NCBI RefSeq assembly: GCF_001625305.1
Contig: NW_017803080.1
Span: forward strand, 180,681 to 244,680
Direction of reading: 5' to 3'
DNA length: 64,000 bases
Source of the DNA: Branchiostoma belcheri
Taxonomy: Eukaryota > Chordata > Leptocardii > Amphioxiformes > Branchiostomatidae
This document shows, piece by piece, positions 49,552 through 61,265 of this stretch. Under the pieces are notes generated by a model. It saw only the letters and a program-made list of their open reading frames with translations. It did no database searches and was not told where the DNA came from. The position numbers and the translations under genes were made by a program. Within the stretch, counting starts at the first letter, position 1, and the number at the start of each line of letters is the position of its first letter.

Positions 49552-50534
49552 TTAACCCTCAACAGTACACCTTCCCGGACTGATTAATCTGTACACCTGG
49601 GGTCCGCGCGGACCCCAGAACAGTTTTTTGCTAATTTTTAGAAATTATCAACATGCTACCAGCTCAATTGTTTTGCAAACTGATGTGGGAACCTCTGTGT
49701 CCACATTGCAAACAAATATCATACATTTTGAACTTTTTTCTATTTTTTGGTGAAGAAAAGAAGACAAGAAGAAATACCCGATTTTTAAACCCATTTCAGA
49801 CTGAAGGGGCTTTTGAGGCCCAACTTTGATCTCAGATAGCGGCTAAACGGCTTGCGCTAGAAGTATCAAATTTGGAGACCTTTCCTAAAATGTCTCTGGA
49901 AAAAAGTTCATATTAGTTTGATACTAGTAAGTTGATGTTTTTTGTGTTGCCATGGCAACGGGTTTCTATTTTCAAAATAGAAGTAATTTTGGTTTAAACA
50001 TAAAAATTTTCTGAGTTTTATATTAAATTACACTTCTTTTCCAACATTAATAACATCTTACATAATTAAATATAAGTTAAATCATTTAATATGCATAGAA
50101 TATGCTAATTTGATGACGTCATTGGTCAAAATCCAATATGGCGGACTATATTATTAGCTCTGACGTCATATGACGTCATAATTACATCAAAGTTATTAAA
50201 ATTTAATTCTATTACTACACCATTCTCTGAAAACTTGGTAGACATAAGATGAGTGCATAAAAACATATAAAAACGGAAATAAGGTAATGTATAAGAACGC
50301 CAGTGTATCCATTATGATCGAAAGCCAGCTGGGGTCCGCGCGGACCCCAAAAGAAAATCAGATATAATTTTTTTATAAATGATAGAAACGGAGTTTTCTG
50401 CACTGTATGGAGAGACAACTTTGTGGGTGACAATTACCTAAAATTTCAGAAAAAAATCTTTAGAAACAAAAAGATACTACAGAATATATAGTGCTGGGGT
50501 CCGCGCGGACCCCAGGTGTACTGTTTAGGGTTAA
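49552..50534. mobile_element. TTAA-flanked piggyBac-like MITE (family 2, copy A)
   Basis: A 975-bp element (49556-50530) between TTAA duplications. Ends: CCCTCAACAGTACACCT and, inverted, AGGTGTACTGTTTAGGG. It carries three copies of the palindrome GGGGTCCGCGCGGACCCC (near 49602, 50333 and 50497), an RFX-type palindrome at 49946-49959 and a CRE at 50114-50121. No transposase. A full inverted copy lies at 53156-54150. Confidence 0.9.
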
Positions 50535-53155
50535 ACAAAAAGGCGCTTTAGTTTGCCAACCGTCTGAGATTTGACACAATTTTCTACAAAAACATAGTAG
50601 AATGACCTCCATCGTGTGCATCATATTTCCGTCGGTTTCAACTAGCGTCAGCTTCTTTATCGAGCTTTTTTTCTGGCGCTATTTGCGTTTTACCAGCCAA
50701 ACTTCGTGTGTACCGTAGTCAAGTGGTGTGCAGGTTCGCCCGCGCCGTCTGTTGTTTCCGCCCCCCGGTGGCGTACTCTGTATTCAAAACTTTGTTGACG
50801 AGAGGAAGAAGGCGGACATTTTGATTTTGCTTCGGCGCTGTGCGACAAATATTACTGAGTTCACAGGCATTTTTGTGTATGCGTACCTATTTTTTCCTCA
50901 CAGAAATATCGAAGAAGGATTGACAGTGTACATTTGTCACAAAGGTTTGAAACATGTTTGAAAAAAAAGGCAACAAGCACCAGCGCGGTAATGCGGAATT
51001 GACTATAAGTATGGGTTCTCTTTGTGTATGCAATTAATTTTATACGCCGTCTGCGGGCATGCCCGTGATGATGCACGAATGTGTATTTTTACCGTTACTG
51101 TTTTCGCGGTCAATGTAATATTTCAAATGCACCCCTACAATTTTGAGGCAAATTGGAATGGTCCAGAAAAACCCGTTGTTTTGAAAAGCGGGGGGGGGGT
51201 GGTAAAAAGTTCAGGCAGATGTACGGAGGGGTCCATAAGGTAGCAGAACACAGTATTCCTCCGCGACCCCCGGAGACGATGACGTAGGGATAATAAATGA
51301 GTGCAAAAAAACAGCTTGCACCGCTTGTACACAGCCTAACGTGGATGACACCGGGACATACAAGTTACCGTATGGTACCATAATATGTCGGCTTTGATAT
51401 CTCATAATTGAGATTAGGAAGGCTGCTCGATCGGCGTATAAATGCGCGTGACCTTTTCGCTGCCTGCCATGGTGAGTTGGCTGCAGTTCCGGTGCGCTCC
51501 GCAGGAGGCCATTTAAAAGAGGTCGGCATAATGTAAAAAAAAACGATAACTTTTTGTACTTTTTTCTTATTTTGTACATCGTACCCTATATTTGAACATA
51601 TTCGTTTCTCGCGCTTTTCTATGGTACCCTACTGTATTTTTATCCGAGTCGATGTCAGTCACTTCTGGGTCCTTAACTATAGAAATCCCCATAGGCGAAA
51701 AACTGTGTTCTGCTACCTTGAACCCCCACGGGAATTAATCAACCGCGTCAAATTCGGTGAAATTTCCTTAGTATATCTGGTACTGACGTCGGTTCAAGTA
51801 AAATACACCAGTTTATTTCACCGTCAGACCTCCGTTGCCATGGCAACGGCCACTAGGACCGCCCCCTATGCTTTACTATGGGAGTTCCCCACTGGCCCGC
51901 TAACGCGTACCCCCCCCCTTTTTCTGCCGTAAAAACGGCTTACACTAACAACAAATCACTCAGAACGTGAGAGGATACAACAATGATACACGCTAGCCAG
52001 AAAAAGTCGGCTGGAATAGTAAATTTGACCTGATAAGAAGACCATTAAATGGTCAGTCATTAGGGCCTTGTACGGGACCTAGCCCTACGACAGGTGCCGA
52101 AGTGCAAAGTTGCTGAAATCTCAGCAACCGTTCGGATTTGTGGAATAAAATTTGGCCGAGTTTCACATCTTGACTAGTTTTATAGTATAAACGAAAAAAA
52201 ATTCAAGGTCAAGTTCGTTTAAGTGGTACCAGACGTTCTTCAAGATGTTCGCATCCAAAACGCATTGTTGTGTACGTAGCATTTCTGTTTAATTGGGCAT
52301 TTGTTGTGCTATTAAGTCCATGATGAGGCACGTCTTTTTTTCACCGTAGCAGTTTTGATATTGAAGTAAATGCATATTTTAGAAACATCCCTACTTTTAC
52401 AATCCTGTGGAATAGGCCGTAGGTTTAGGTAGTTGTCTGGTAGCCGAGGTTCTCTAAGCAGATATTAGGTAGCTGTTGTGCAAAATCTTTTGGGATTATG
52501 GTTTGCACCTACTGCGATACCTTGTCAAATGAATAATATGTTGTAAAGTGTTGTTGATCTAATGTAGCCTGTGTTTACACTAGTCAGACTGCAACTGTTT
52601 CTCCATGGTTTCTCCAAGGGGGCGGGGAAATTCTGGGCAGGTGGCCACCAGGAGCGCTAGATTTTAGTCAGGCTAGATTATTAGATCAAGGATTTAGCCA
52701 TTTTCACGATACGTTGTTACAAGTTGTTATCTGATCACATACTGATTACATACACTATTGCTGTTCTTAATCTGCAAAGTTTAAAACTTCACGGAGAGTT
52801 GTCGCCTATGGACACTTGTTTATTCTGTTCAGGTCGTATGAGAAAATGACTGTTTGTGTGATTACTATTTTCTATATACACCTAACGCCTGAGTAAGGCT
52901 CCCCGCTGGACGAGTGGTAACGTCCACCCGGTAACCCTTGCCCCATGAGTCAGAATACGATGTAACCAACAGTAAGCATATGCCAGGGTCCGGTGTTGAG
53001 ACAATTAATCATTGATCTGTCAGATACGTGAGAGTTCAGGTGTTTAGGGCTAGAGTTAGGGTAAGGGTTGGTATTAGAGTATGGGTAAGGGTTAGGGTTG
53101 GGATCATTGTTCAGGGCTTACAGTTGGACTAACTTACGATTGGAGTGAGGTTAGT
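50535..53155. other. Region between inverted MITE copies
   Basis: 2.6 kb bounded by the two inverted MITEs. It contains another perfect GTTGCCATGGCAAC at 51834-51847, GC-richer patches near 50740-50830 and 51180-51480, and a telomere-like stretch at 53035-53105. Open frames here are short and lack splice context; no gene is called. Confidence 0.5.
53035..53105 (+). repeat. Degenerate telomere-like repeats
   Basis: Several TTAGGG or near variants (GTTAGGG, TAAGGG, TATGGG) in about 70 bp. Interstitial and imperfect. Confidence 0.55.
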
Positions 53156-54150
53156 TTAACCCTAAACAGTACACCTGGGGTCCGCGCGGACCACAGCACT
53201 ATATATTCTGTAATATCTTTTTTGTTTCTAAAGATTTTTTTCTGAAATTTTAGGTAATTGTCACCCACAAAGTTGTCCCTCAATACAGTGCAGAAAACTC
53301 CGTTTCTACCATTTATAAAAAAAAATATATCTGATTTTCTTTTGGGGACCCCGCGGACCCCAGCCGGCTTTCGATCATAATGGATACACTGTCGTTCTTA
53401 TTCATTACCTTATTGCCGTTTTTATATGTTTCTATGCACTCATCGTATGTCTACCAAGTTTTCAGAGAATGGTGTAGTAATAGAATTAAATTTTGATAGC
53501 TTTGGTGTAATTATGACGTCATGTGACGTCAGAGCTAATAATATAGTCCGCCATATTGGATTTTGACCAATGACGTCATCAAATTAGCATATTCTATGCA
53601 TATTAAATGATTTAACTTATATCTAATTATGTAAGATGGTATCAATGTTGGAAAAGAAGTGTAATTTCATATAAAACTCAGAAAATTTTTATGTTTAAAC
53701 CAAAATTACTTCTATTTTAAAACAAATTGCCTGCTAGAAACCCGTTGCCATGGCAACACAAAAAAACATAAACTTACTAGTATTAAACTAATATGAACTT
53801 TTTTCCAGAGACATTTTAGGAAAGGTCTCCAAATTTGATACTTCTAGCGCAAGCCGTTTAGCCGCTATCTGAGATCAAAGTTGGGCCTAAAAAGCCCCCT
53901 CAGTCTGAAATGGGTTTAAAAATCGAGTACTTCTTCTTGTCTTCTTTTCTTCACCAAAAAATAGAAGAAGTTCAAAATGTATAATTTTTGTATGTAATGT
54001 GGACACAGAGGTTCCCACATCAGTTTGCAAAACAATTGAGCTGGTAGCATGTTGATAATTTCTAAAATTAGCAAAAAGCTGTTCTGGGGTCCGCGCGGAC
54101 CCCAGGTGTACAGATTAATCAGTCCGGGAAGGTGTACTGTTGAGGGTTAA
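53156..54150. mobile_element. TTAA-flanked piggyBac-like MITE (family 2, copy B, inverted)
   Basis: A 987-bp element (53160-54146) in the opposite orientation to copy A, with TTAA on both sides and ends CCCTAAACAGTACACCT and AGGTGTACTGTTGAGGG. One internal palindrome has decayed (GGGGACCCCGCGGACCCC near 53344). RFX-type palindrome at 53744-53757 and CRE at 53571-53578. Confidence 0.9.
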
Positions 54151-55473
54151 AACGACTAAACCCCTCTCACCCATTATATTAGAAACCCCCAAGTATATCG
54201 GAGTAATGCAATGGCAAGATCATGTATTTGGCATAGGGACACTACTGTCATGGACTGCCGGGGAGAGGTTGCTATTGTTGGTTCTGCGCAAAATACAGAA
54301 CAAAGCAAGGATATAAAAAATTCACCGTCATAAGCTAGCCTATAAAGTAATGTATACAAGCCTATACGGCGATTCCTGGGGAATACTGTACGGCGATTTA
54401 TAAAATCGCAGGTGTAACAGCGCCTCCCAGCGATTTCCCCCCCCCCTTCCACTTTTTACTTACTAATACTAATAGTCTACTCTTTTACACCGTACCGCTA
54501 GTACGGCAGGTACACAAATCTTACGATATTATCACGGATTCGGTCTGTTTTAGGGCGATTCCAAGATTCCGGGCTGTAGAATCACAGATGAAGCCAATGG
54601 TTATATAAGATGGCCAAACATGGTCTGGGGAAAATTTACTCCATCCACCATCAAAATGCCAAAAATGTCCCTCCAAAATGCACCTCCAAACAAGTTCTTT
54701 TCTTTTGCAAGTTACAATTTTCGTCTCTCATTACACAGTTAATGCGCAAGACTCAACTGTCGAGTCACTCTTTAAGAGACAATGAGTCCCATCGCCGGCA
54801 TTGGAGGCACTACGACTGTCAGGGCCACAGGTCCGTGGCGGTTTGAGCACCCGCGCGCAATATTATATCTCGGTTAGAGTTACGAGAAGACGTTAGAATT
54901 TTTTTTTATTATAGTGCACGCGGACCTTGATAGCGGTTTATTTAGTTGTATATTCAACTTTTTGTATTTGCTTTTTAATCGGAATGTATTATTGAAAATT
55001 GTATTTACCTGTATAGTCGTTGTACCCTTGATGACAGCCTTATTAGACTTTGTGTGTGTGTTAGTTTTATGATGGACAGAATAACTGCTACGGTGTACAG
55101 TGCTAGGCGGCCTCGCCCAGCTTTGAGGTTTAGGGTCACGATGGCGAAAGATTCAGAAGTCAAGATAACGAATACCCTCAGTGCCTTCCCGCACCGAACA
55201 ATCTTCTGTACCTGTCAATCCTGCATGGATTGAAGCAAAAAGAATACCTACTATTATTAGATTTATATGTAGCTTGTTGAATTTCAAAACATTCCAAATC
55301 ATGACTTGGAATAAAACGAAGTGAAATGCACCTACATTCTAAAAAGTGTTCCATTTTGCATTCCAAAACGTGATCCATTTCAAAACATGACTTTTCGTAA
55401 TCACGTGTCTGGGGGCGGAGCCTCGTACTTCTGAGGACGTGGCTAAATGATAATGTGTCTGGACATGTTTTCT
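54151..55473. other. Intergenic or intronic DNA, no gene seen
   Basis: Between MITE copy B and the CR1-like insertion. A short motif, ATTCCAAAACGTGATC, at about 55361 recurs on the far side of the insertion near 57651. Nothing else assigned. Confidence 0.45.
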
Positions 55474-55483
55474 AACGCTTAGC

Positions 55484-57434
55484 AATTTTCTGTTGTTGTT
55501 GATTGTACTGTCTAATGATATACACCCGAATCCAGGACCTGTTAGGCCCACGGTTGCTTCCAAGTACTTGAACTTTTTTCATGCAAATGTTAATAGTATT
55601 ATTGTTGGCACTAAGTTAGATGAACTTTCAACTATTGCTCGACGTTTTGAAGCTCAAATTATTGCCATTACTGAGACGTGGCTTAGCGGTGCTATTTCTT
55701 CTGAAGACCTTCTTATTGATGGTTACCAACTACCATTACGCCGTGACCGAAACAGGCACGGCGGTGGTGTTCTTCTCTACCTCTCGAGTTTGATTCCTTT
55801 TAAAAGACGCACTGATCTGGAACCTCAGCTATATGAATCTATTTGGATTGAACTCAAAGTTAAATCGTTTAAAATTCTATTCTCTGTTTACTATCGCCCA
55901 CCTGGCCAGGATGCCGCCACAGTAAACGATTTTACAGATTCCCTCTCAAACTCGGTTCAGCTGGCGAGAGCTTCTCACCCAGAGTCCCTTACTTTTTCTT
56001 GTATATGTTAATGATATTGTTGATGGACTAGTCTCTCAGCCTTTTCTTTTTGCCGATGATAGTTCTTTGCTTCAAGTTGTTGATAACCCATTTCATGCTT
56101 CCGTCTCTCTCAATTTGGACCTGGAAAAAATCTTCTTATGGTCTACTAAGTGGCTGATGGAATTAAATCCCACAAAAACTGAAGAAATTTGTTTTACTAC
56201 TAAAAAAGTCCGTCAAGCCCACCCCCACTATTTCTTAATAATTCTGTAATAAAATCAGTTTCCTGTCATAAGCATATTGGGATTATTCTTAGTTCCAATA
56301 TGTCTTGGCATCTTCATATTGACAGTATTGTTTCTAAAGCTTTCAAAAATGTTAACCTATTTAGGGCCTTGAAATTTAGATTACCCCGCCATGTATTGGA
56401 AAAAATATACAAGTCTTTCATACGTTCATTGTTGGAATATGCTGACGTTGTCTGGCACGGGTGCACAATCGAGGAATCAAACCTCATAGAAAGAGTTCAG
56501 TATCATTGCTCCCTCGTTGTGTCTGGTGCCATAAAAGGGTCTTCATATTCTTTAATTTGTCAAGAGCTCGGCTGGGAGACTCTGTCCGATAGGCGACACA
56601 TTCATCGCCTATTACTATTTCATAACATTGTAAACGGATGTACTCGGGAATATCTTACAGATTTACTTCCATGTACAATTACTGCTACTTCTATCTACAA
56701 TCTGAGAAACAGTAGTAATCTGAGAACCATCAAATTTTCTACCAATCGTTTTGGAAAGTCTTTTATACCATATTCCATCACTGGATGGAACAACCTGAAT
56801 TTGGAAATCCGTACTCTGTCGTATCCAAAATTTCGTTCAAATCTTTTCAAATCGGTACGTCCTGTAAAGTTAAACTATTTTAGCTTTGGTTCTCGTTATT
56901 CCTGTATTCTCATTACCCGACTTCGTCTGGGCACCTGCAGCTTGAATCACAATCTTTATACCCGAGGTCTTGTTACAAGTCCATCCTGTAGCTGCGGGTG
57001 TCCATATGAAACGATTGCTCATTATTTATTGCACTGCCCTATATACACCTACCAGCGCTTAGTCCTTTTTGGCAAGCTTTCAAGCATACTTGGTAATATT
57101 GTTGATTTAAACACCCTTTCTGATAATTCCATACAATATTTAGTTCTTCGCGGTAGTTTCCTTTGTTCCTATGACATCAATTGCAAAATAATGTTAGCCG
57201 CACAAGATTATATATTAGAAACAAAAAGATTCTAACTGTATGTGTCTTCTGGGATGGGAGGATTGTTACTCACGCGAGATCTCATGTATTTTTAATTGTC
57301 TTGTAAAATATTTTTCTTTCATTGTAAAAGTGGCTGCGAGAATATAAGTTGTACCTAACTTGAGTTCGCAGTCACTTAGTCCATGTCTTTTCATTTGTAA
57401 TTCTCATTGAGTTTCTGAAATAAAAAAAAAAAAA
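55484..57434 (+). mobile_element. CR1/Jockey-like retrotransposon, 5'-truncated, internally deleted, with TSD and poly(A)
   Basis: Flanked by AACGCTTAGC at 55474-55483 and 57435-57444, a 10-bp target-site duplication, and ends in a poly(A) run. The frame from 55493 reads D-I-H-P-N-P-G-P, then an APE-type endonuclease (H-A-N-V-N-S, I-T-E-T-W-L, V-Y-Y-R-P-P-G). At about 55990 it jumps, with a frame change, to F-L-V-Y-V-N-D-I and F-A-D-D, the catalytic box of the reverse transcriptase, so the N-terminal RT palm is deleted. The 3' frame (56300-57235) gives the RT thumb and a C-terminal C-x-C-x..H..C knuckle (S-C-S-C-G ... H-Y-L-L-H-C). Not autonomous. Confidence 0.9.
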
Positions 57435-57444
57435 AACGCTTAGC

Positions 57445-60441
57445 GTCCTATTATAAATATTACAGTCTGCGATGTGTCAAATTTAATGATGAAATGGGAA
57501 TGTATTAATGTCACACGAGTTTTTTTTTAATACCCGTTACTTATCCAAATATTAAGAAATATTTCCCTCAGTTTCAAATTGGTAGCTTTTGTATATTAAA
57601 GATATTACCATTGCCCATGCTGTCTGCCTATGTATATTTTGTATATTTGTATTCCAAAACGTGATCTATTCCAAAACATGATTTGAAATAACATGTTTTA
57701 GAACGCAACATAGCTGATCGATAGCAATGTATATGATACACAAATTCCTTATGCAAAAACACAACATGCTGTAACGCAATACTATGTAACATAATTATAT
57801 AATATATTGATAAGAAAAGGCTTTGTTGCATCGGAATATAGAAAGCAAAAAGAACCGCAAGATTTCTAGCTAGTTAAAATAAACGCTTTGCATCATACGC
57901 TATGATTTGCATAAAGCGTCGGTCATACACAGGGGTAGGGCCATGCGTTGTGAGGGTCGTTAAGTCTCATTTAAGCATAAAATGTGTGATTATTGCTACT
58001 GCCCTTGTTCAAAGCACAAAAATTGCCCGAATTACAATTGGTGATGCCGAAATACATTAAAATAAGTGTAGTCCAACGACCTCATACGTTTTGTACCATA
58101 ACGTAAATCGTTCAATCGCGATCGCTTCATTTACCACTGACGTAGTCTATTGTGTTCTTATTGATGATGCAATTAACTTGAAGGTTTTCCTTTGAAATAT
58201 GTATTGCAATATATATTGATAATATTCTCCAGCCATACGGTATTCGTCCCAAGTATACAGAATGGCATTTTTTTGTGATTAGAAAGATACTTTGAAAACA
58301 AGTCAAGAAAAATTTTCTAATCTGTTCAAAAAAGATCGACCAGTTTTAAGATCGTCTCTTTTTATCATTGTCTTAAGTCAGAAATGTTTATGATTATGTG
58401 GTTATTGCGGTTAATTTAAGCTACTGGAAACGCCACAGTGAGGAGTACATCAGTTTGTAGACCCTTAGCACAGACCTCGGAGTTTTAACATTTACGATTG
58501 AACAGTTCTTCTTAATGATAATACAGATGAGCTGCTTTTTTAAATTAATTGTATCAGTTAATCATATCCTTAACCAGGTAACTATCGTCATCATTTATGC
58601 ATAGGATTTGAATAAATTGTGGTTGATGATGTTCATCTTCACCTTTTTTCCACATCCTTATGGAAATATCGATAGTTACCATTACGATATTATAGCATTT
58701 CCTAATCCATAATCAAATTGAGTTAGCTCTTAATTGCCTATTTTACAATTTTGAAAAAACCTCTCCTATCTCAAAACATTGCAGAGTAATCTAATTTCCT
58801 TATCTTAATGAAAATGTTCACGTTGCACACATCTGTTTTTCACACGACCGGTAGTGCGCGGTAAAAAAAAGTGACGGAAGGGTTTTGACGGTCCAAATTC
58901 GAAGTGAACTGCCACGGAATATCATTAAACATTAACATGGCTGAAGATTAAGAAATGGTGAATTAGGGGTGAAAATTGATTTTAGGCCTGAGCCTTACTT
59001 CCGGGTATTCTTGCAAGCCAAGTGTATAATCCGCCCGTTTGAGCCAGTTTTTACCTTCGCCAAGAAAGTTATGTTTTCAGTAGCGTTTGTGTGTTTGTGT
59101 GTGGTTTAGCCAGATAACTCGAGAAGCAGTGAATGGATTGGAATGAAACTTAGTAGATGGGTAGGTATTTATGAGACCTAGAAATGATTAGATTTTAGCC
59201 GCCCTGGCGGCTTTCCTAGGTACTGCAGCAGAACTTCAAGTTTTGATATCTCGTAATCTGGACATGCTAGGGTCACGAATTTTGAATGGCAGATAGCTCT
59301 TTTGCTGGGGAAGCGGGTTTAGGACATGAATTCGGGTCCCCTAGCGGCTTGTTCTGGAACAACAGTAGCATTTGTTGCAAAATTTTCGACGAAGGATAAC
59401 TCATGAACCGGTTGACGGATTGTCGTGATTTTTTGGTATGTGGGTAGTTAAAGTGATGCTTGACAAAATCAATTTTGCAAATCAGGTGCTAATTTGCATA
59501 ATTAATAAGGGAATCCCATTTATCTGCTTTGTTCGATAATATAACTATGAAACACTTCTGACATCTACTTGATAACGAGAAAAAACTAGTGAGGATATAG
59601 ATTATATAAAAGAGGACCTAACTTGCATACTTTATGGCATTTTTTTATAATTTCATCGTTGTAACTGCTCAGAATTTCATACTTGCCACTTTGGAAGTTA
59701 AGTAAAGGTGAAAATCAATAAACAAAATGTATTCAAATCATGACCTCATTTGCATAATTTATGAGGAAGTGCTATGATAGCCTTTTTGTTAAGATAAGGC
59801 TGTCATTGGGGGAGAATATGATCAATTGAAATAATATATGCAAATGAGGCTCTTATTTACAAAATCAACTTTTAAAATTATATAATTCGTCAACCGCAAG
59901 GGTAAGCATCATTTGGCGAAGGTATGACATCGTGGAACTCTTGTTTTACAATAAGTTACTCAGGTATAGTCAAGGATTGGCTCTTTCTGCCAGCATTAAT
60001 TATTTCTGCCGGAATTTTATTTGTTTCATTTGTTATCCTACGCTACAATTCGAATTTTTTTGTATAAAGTTTTAAGGAAAAATAAGGTTTTTCTGTTGAT
60101 TTTAACAAATTTAAAGAGGTTAAAAAAAACCCAAACTTAGTTGGTCTTGTAGCTGTACAGATATCCTTTCGTCCCATATACAGTTATTCTCCTTCCAAAC
60201 TACTCCACGGCAGAGACGGTCGCTAGATTTAAGGGTGTGCAGCATCGAATAGAAACGCCAAGTGAAAATAATGTGTGGCCCTTAATTAGTATTACTATAT
60301 ATATATATTCGTCATCTAATCATGTCGAGCATCACATGTCGAGCATCACATGTCAAGCTATCGAAACATACGAACGCCTTGTATATATTATGTCTTTTTT
60401 TATCTTTTACAAACATCAAACTTACAATCGTTTTTCTTTAG
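57445..60441. other. Repeat-containing stretch before the D8C exon
   Basis: AT-rich DNA without supported exons. 59050-59935 is a long copy of the dispersed repeat. Probably intron if the EMI-EGF or leader exon is spliced to 60442. Confidence 0.5.
59050..59935 (-). repeat. Long copy of the dispersed repeat
   Basis: In reverse orientation relative to the copies at 10800, 12840, 17430 and 33185: starts 'ttcgccaagaaagttatg', has GTTTGTGTGTTTGTGTG, 'aaacttagtagatgggtagg', GGTACTGCAGCAGAACTTC and ends 'catttggcgaaggtatg'. It includes repeated TTTGCATAATT and ATGCAAATGAGG words. The fullest copy in the window. Confidence 0.6.
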
Positions 60442-61241
60442 GGCTTGCTGTCGATTATTGTAATCAGTCCAACCATGCAACCATCAATGATCCGATGCGT
60501 TCATCTGCCAATAAGGTGGACAGCGACACAGCACAAATATGTGACAACCGACTAAGACGCGGCTGGTACCGATTCGACAGCATCGCCGGGAACGAAATGC
60601 CTACTCAGTGCGTGGAACGAAACCATTGTGGAACAACCGTTCCCGTTTGGCTTAATGGAAGACACCCCAACGATGATGGAGACCCTGTTAAGATGAACTT
60701 TTGTGCTAAAACTGACCCAGACGGTGACGAATGCTGTGGCTGGTCTGCGGATACGTGGGTCAAGAAATGCATTGTGAATGGCGAGGAGTTCTACATCTAC
60801 TGGTTGGAAAGGCTTCCTGGTTGCTACATGGCGTATTGTGCAGGTAAAGTTCGGCCTCTTATTCTAAAGTCTTAGCCTTTAACAGTCATTGATACTTAAA
60901 GAATACCTGAATAAGTATATGTTTTAAACTATATATAATATATAGATATAGACTATGTTTTATGTTTATGGACTTAGTATACAGTAATATCGTTTCTTAC
61001 CCTGACCCATTTCCCCATGGCTTCAATGAAAAGCCACTAGCAGGCTGGAGTATTTGATGAAGTAACAAAGGCTAGAAAGCAAAGACAAAACAAAAGAAAT
61101 ATCATGGGTAAAATGTGTCTACTCACAGTGGCAACATGAATTCCAAACACGGGGAACTTTTATTTCTTTGCCTAGGAAACAGGGAACGCTGCCCACCGGA
61201 AACAAATTCCGTTGCTGGTGATGGATGGGGTCCCTGTGAAG
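60442..61241 (+). CDS. D8C domain exons of a uromodulin-like protein, 3' partial
   Basis: Exons 60442-60843 (402 nt) and 61176-61241 (66 nt), both phase 1-1. The first holds a full D8C domain: R-G-W-Y-R-F, G-N-E-M-P-T-Q-C, N-H-C-G-T, P-V-W-L-N-G-R-H-P, C-C-G-W, Y-M-A-Y-C; eight cysteines in the order of uromodulin and OIT3. The second is a 22-codon Cys linker (R-C-P-P ... G-P-C-E), equal in length and position to exon 41241-41306 of the - strand gene. Its donor is GCAAGT, a GC-AG type. Downstream exons (EGF, ZP or TM) would lie beyond the window or in the minisatellite region. The 5' partner is either leader 48930-48981 or the EMI-EGF exons ending at 48629; phases allow both. Confidence 0.85.
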
Positions 61242-61265
61242 GCAAGTTCGATTTAACTTCTTATT

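Noticed and set aside
51621..51932. 103-codon + strand frame between the inverted MITEs
   Set aside because: No recognisable motif and no splice context; it overlaps an RFX-type palindrome and GC-rich non-coding DNA.
53035..53105. Chromosome end or telomere
   Set aside because: Only a few degenerate TTAGGG-like units in the middle of ordinary sequence.
55361..57690. ATTCCAAAACGTGATC repeated on both sides of the retroelement as a target duplication
   Set aside because: The copies lie over 100 bp from the element ends, whereas AACGCTTAGC abuts both ends and is the true duplication.
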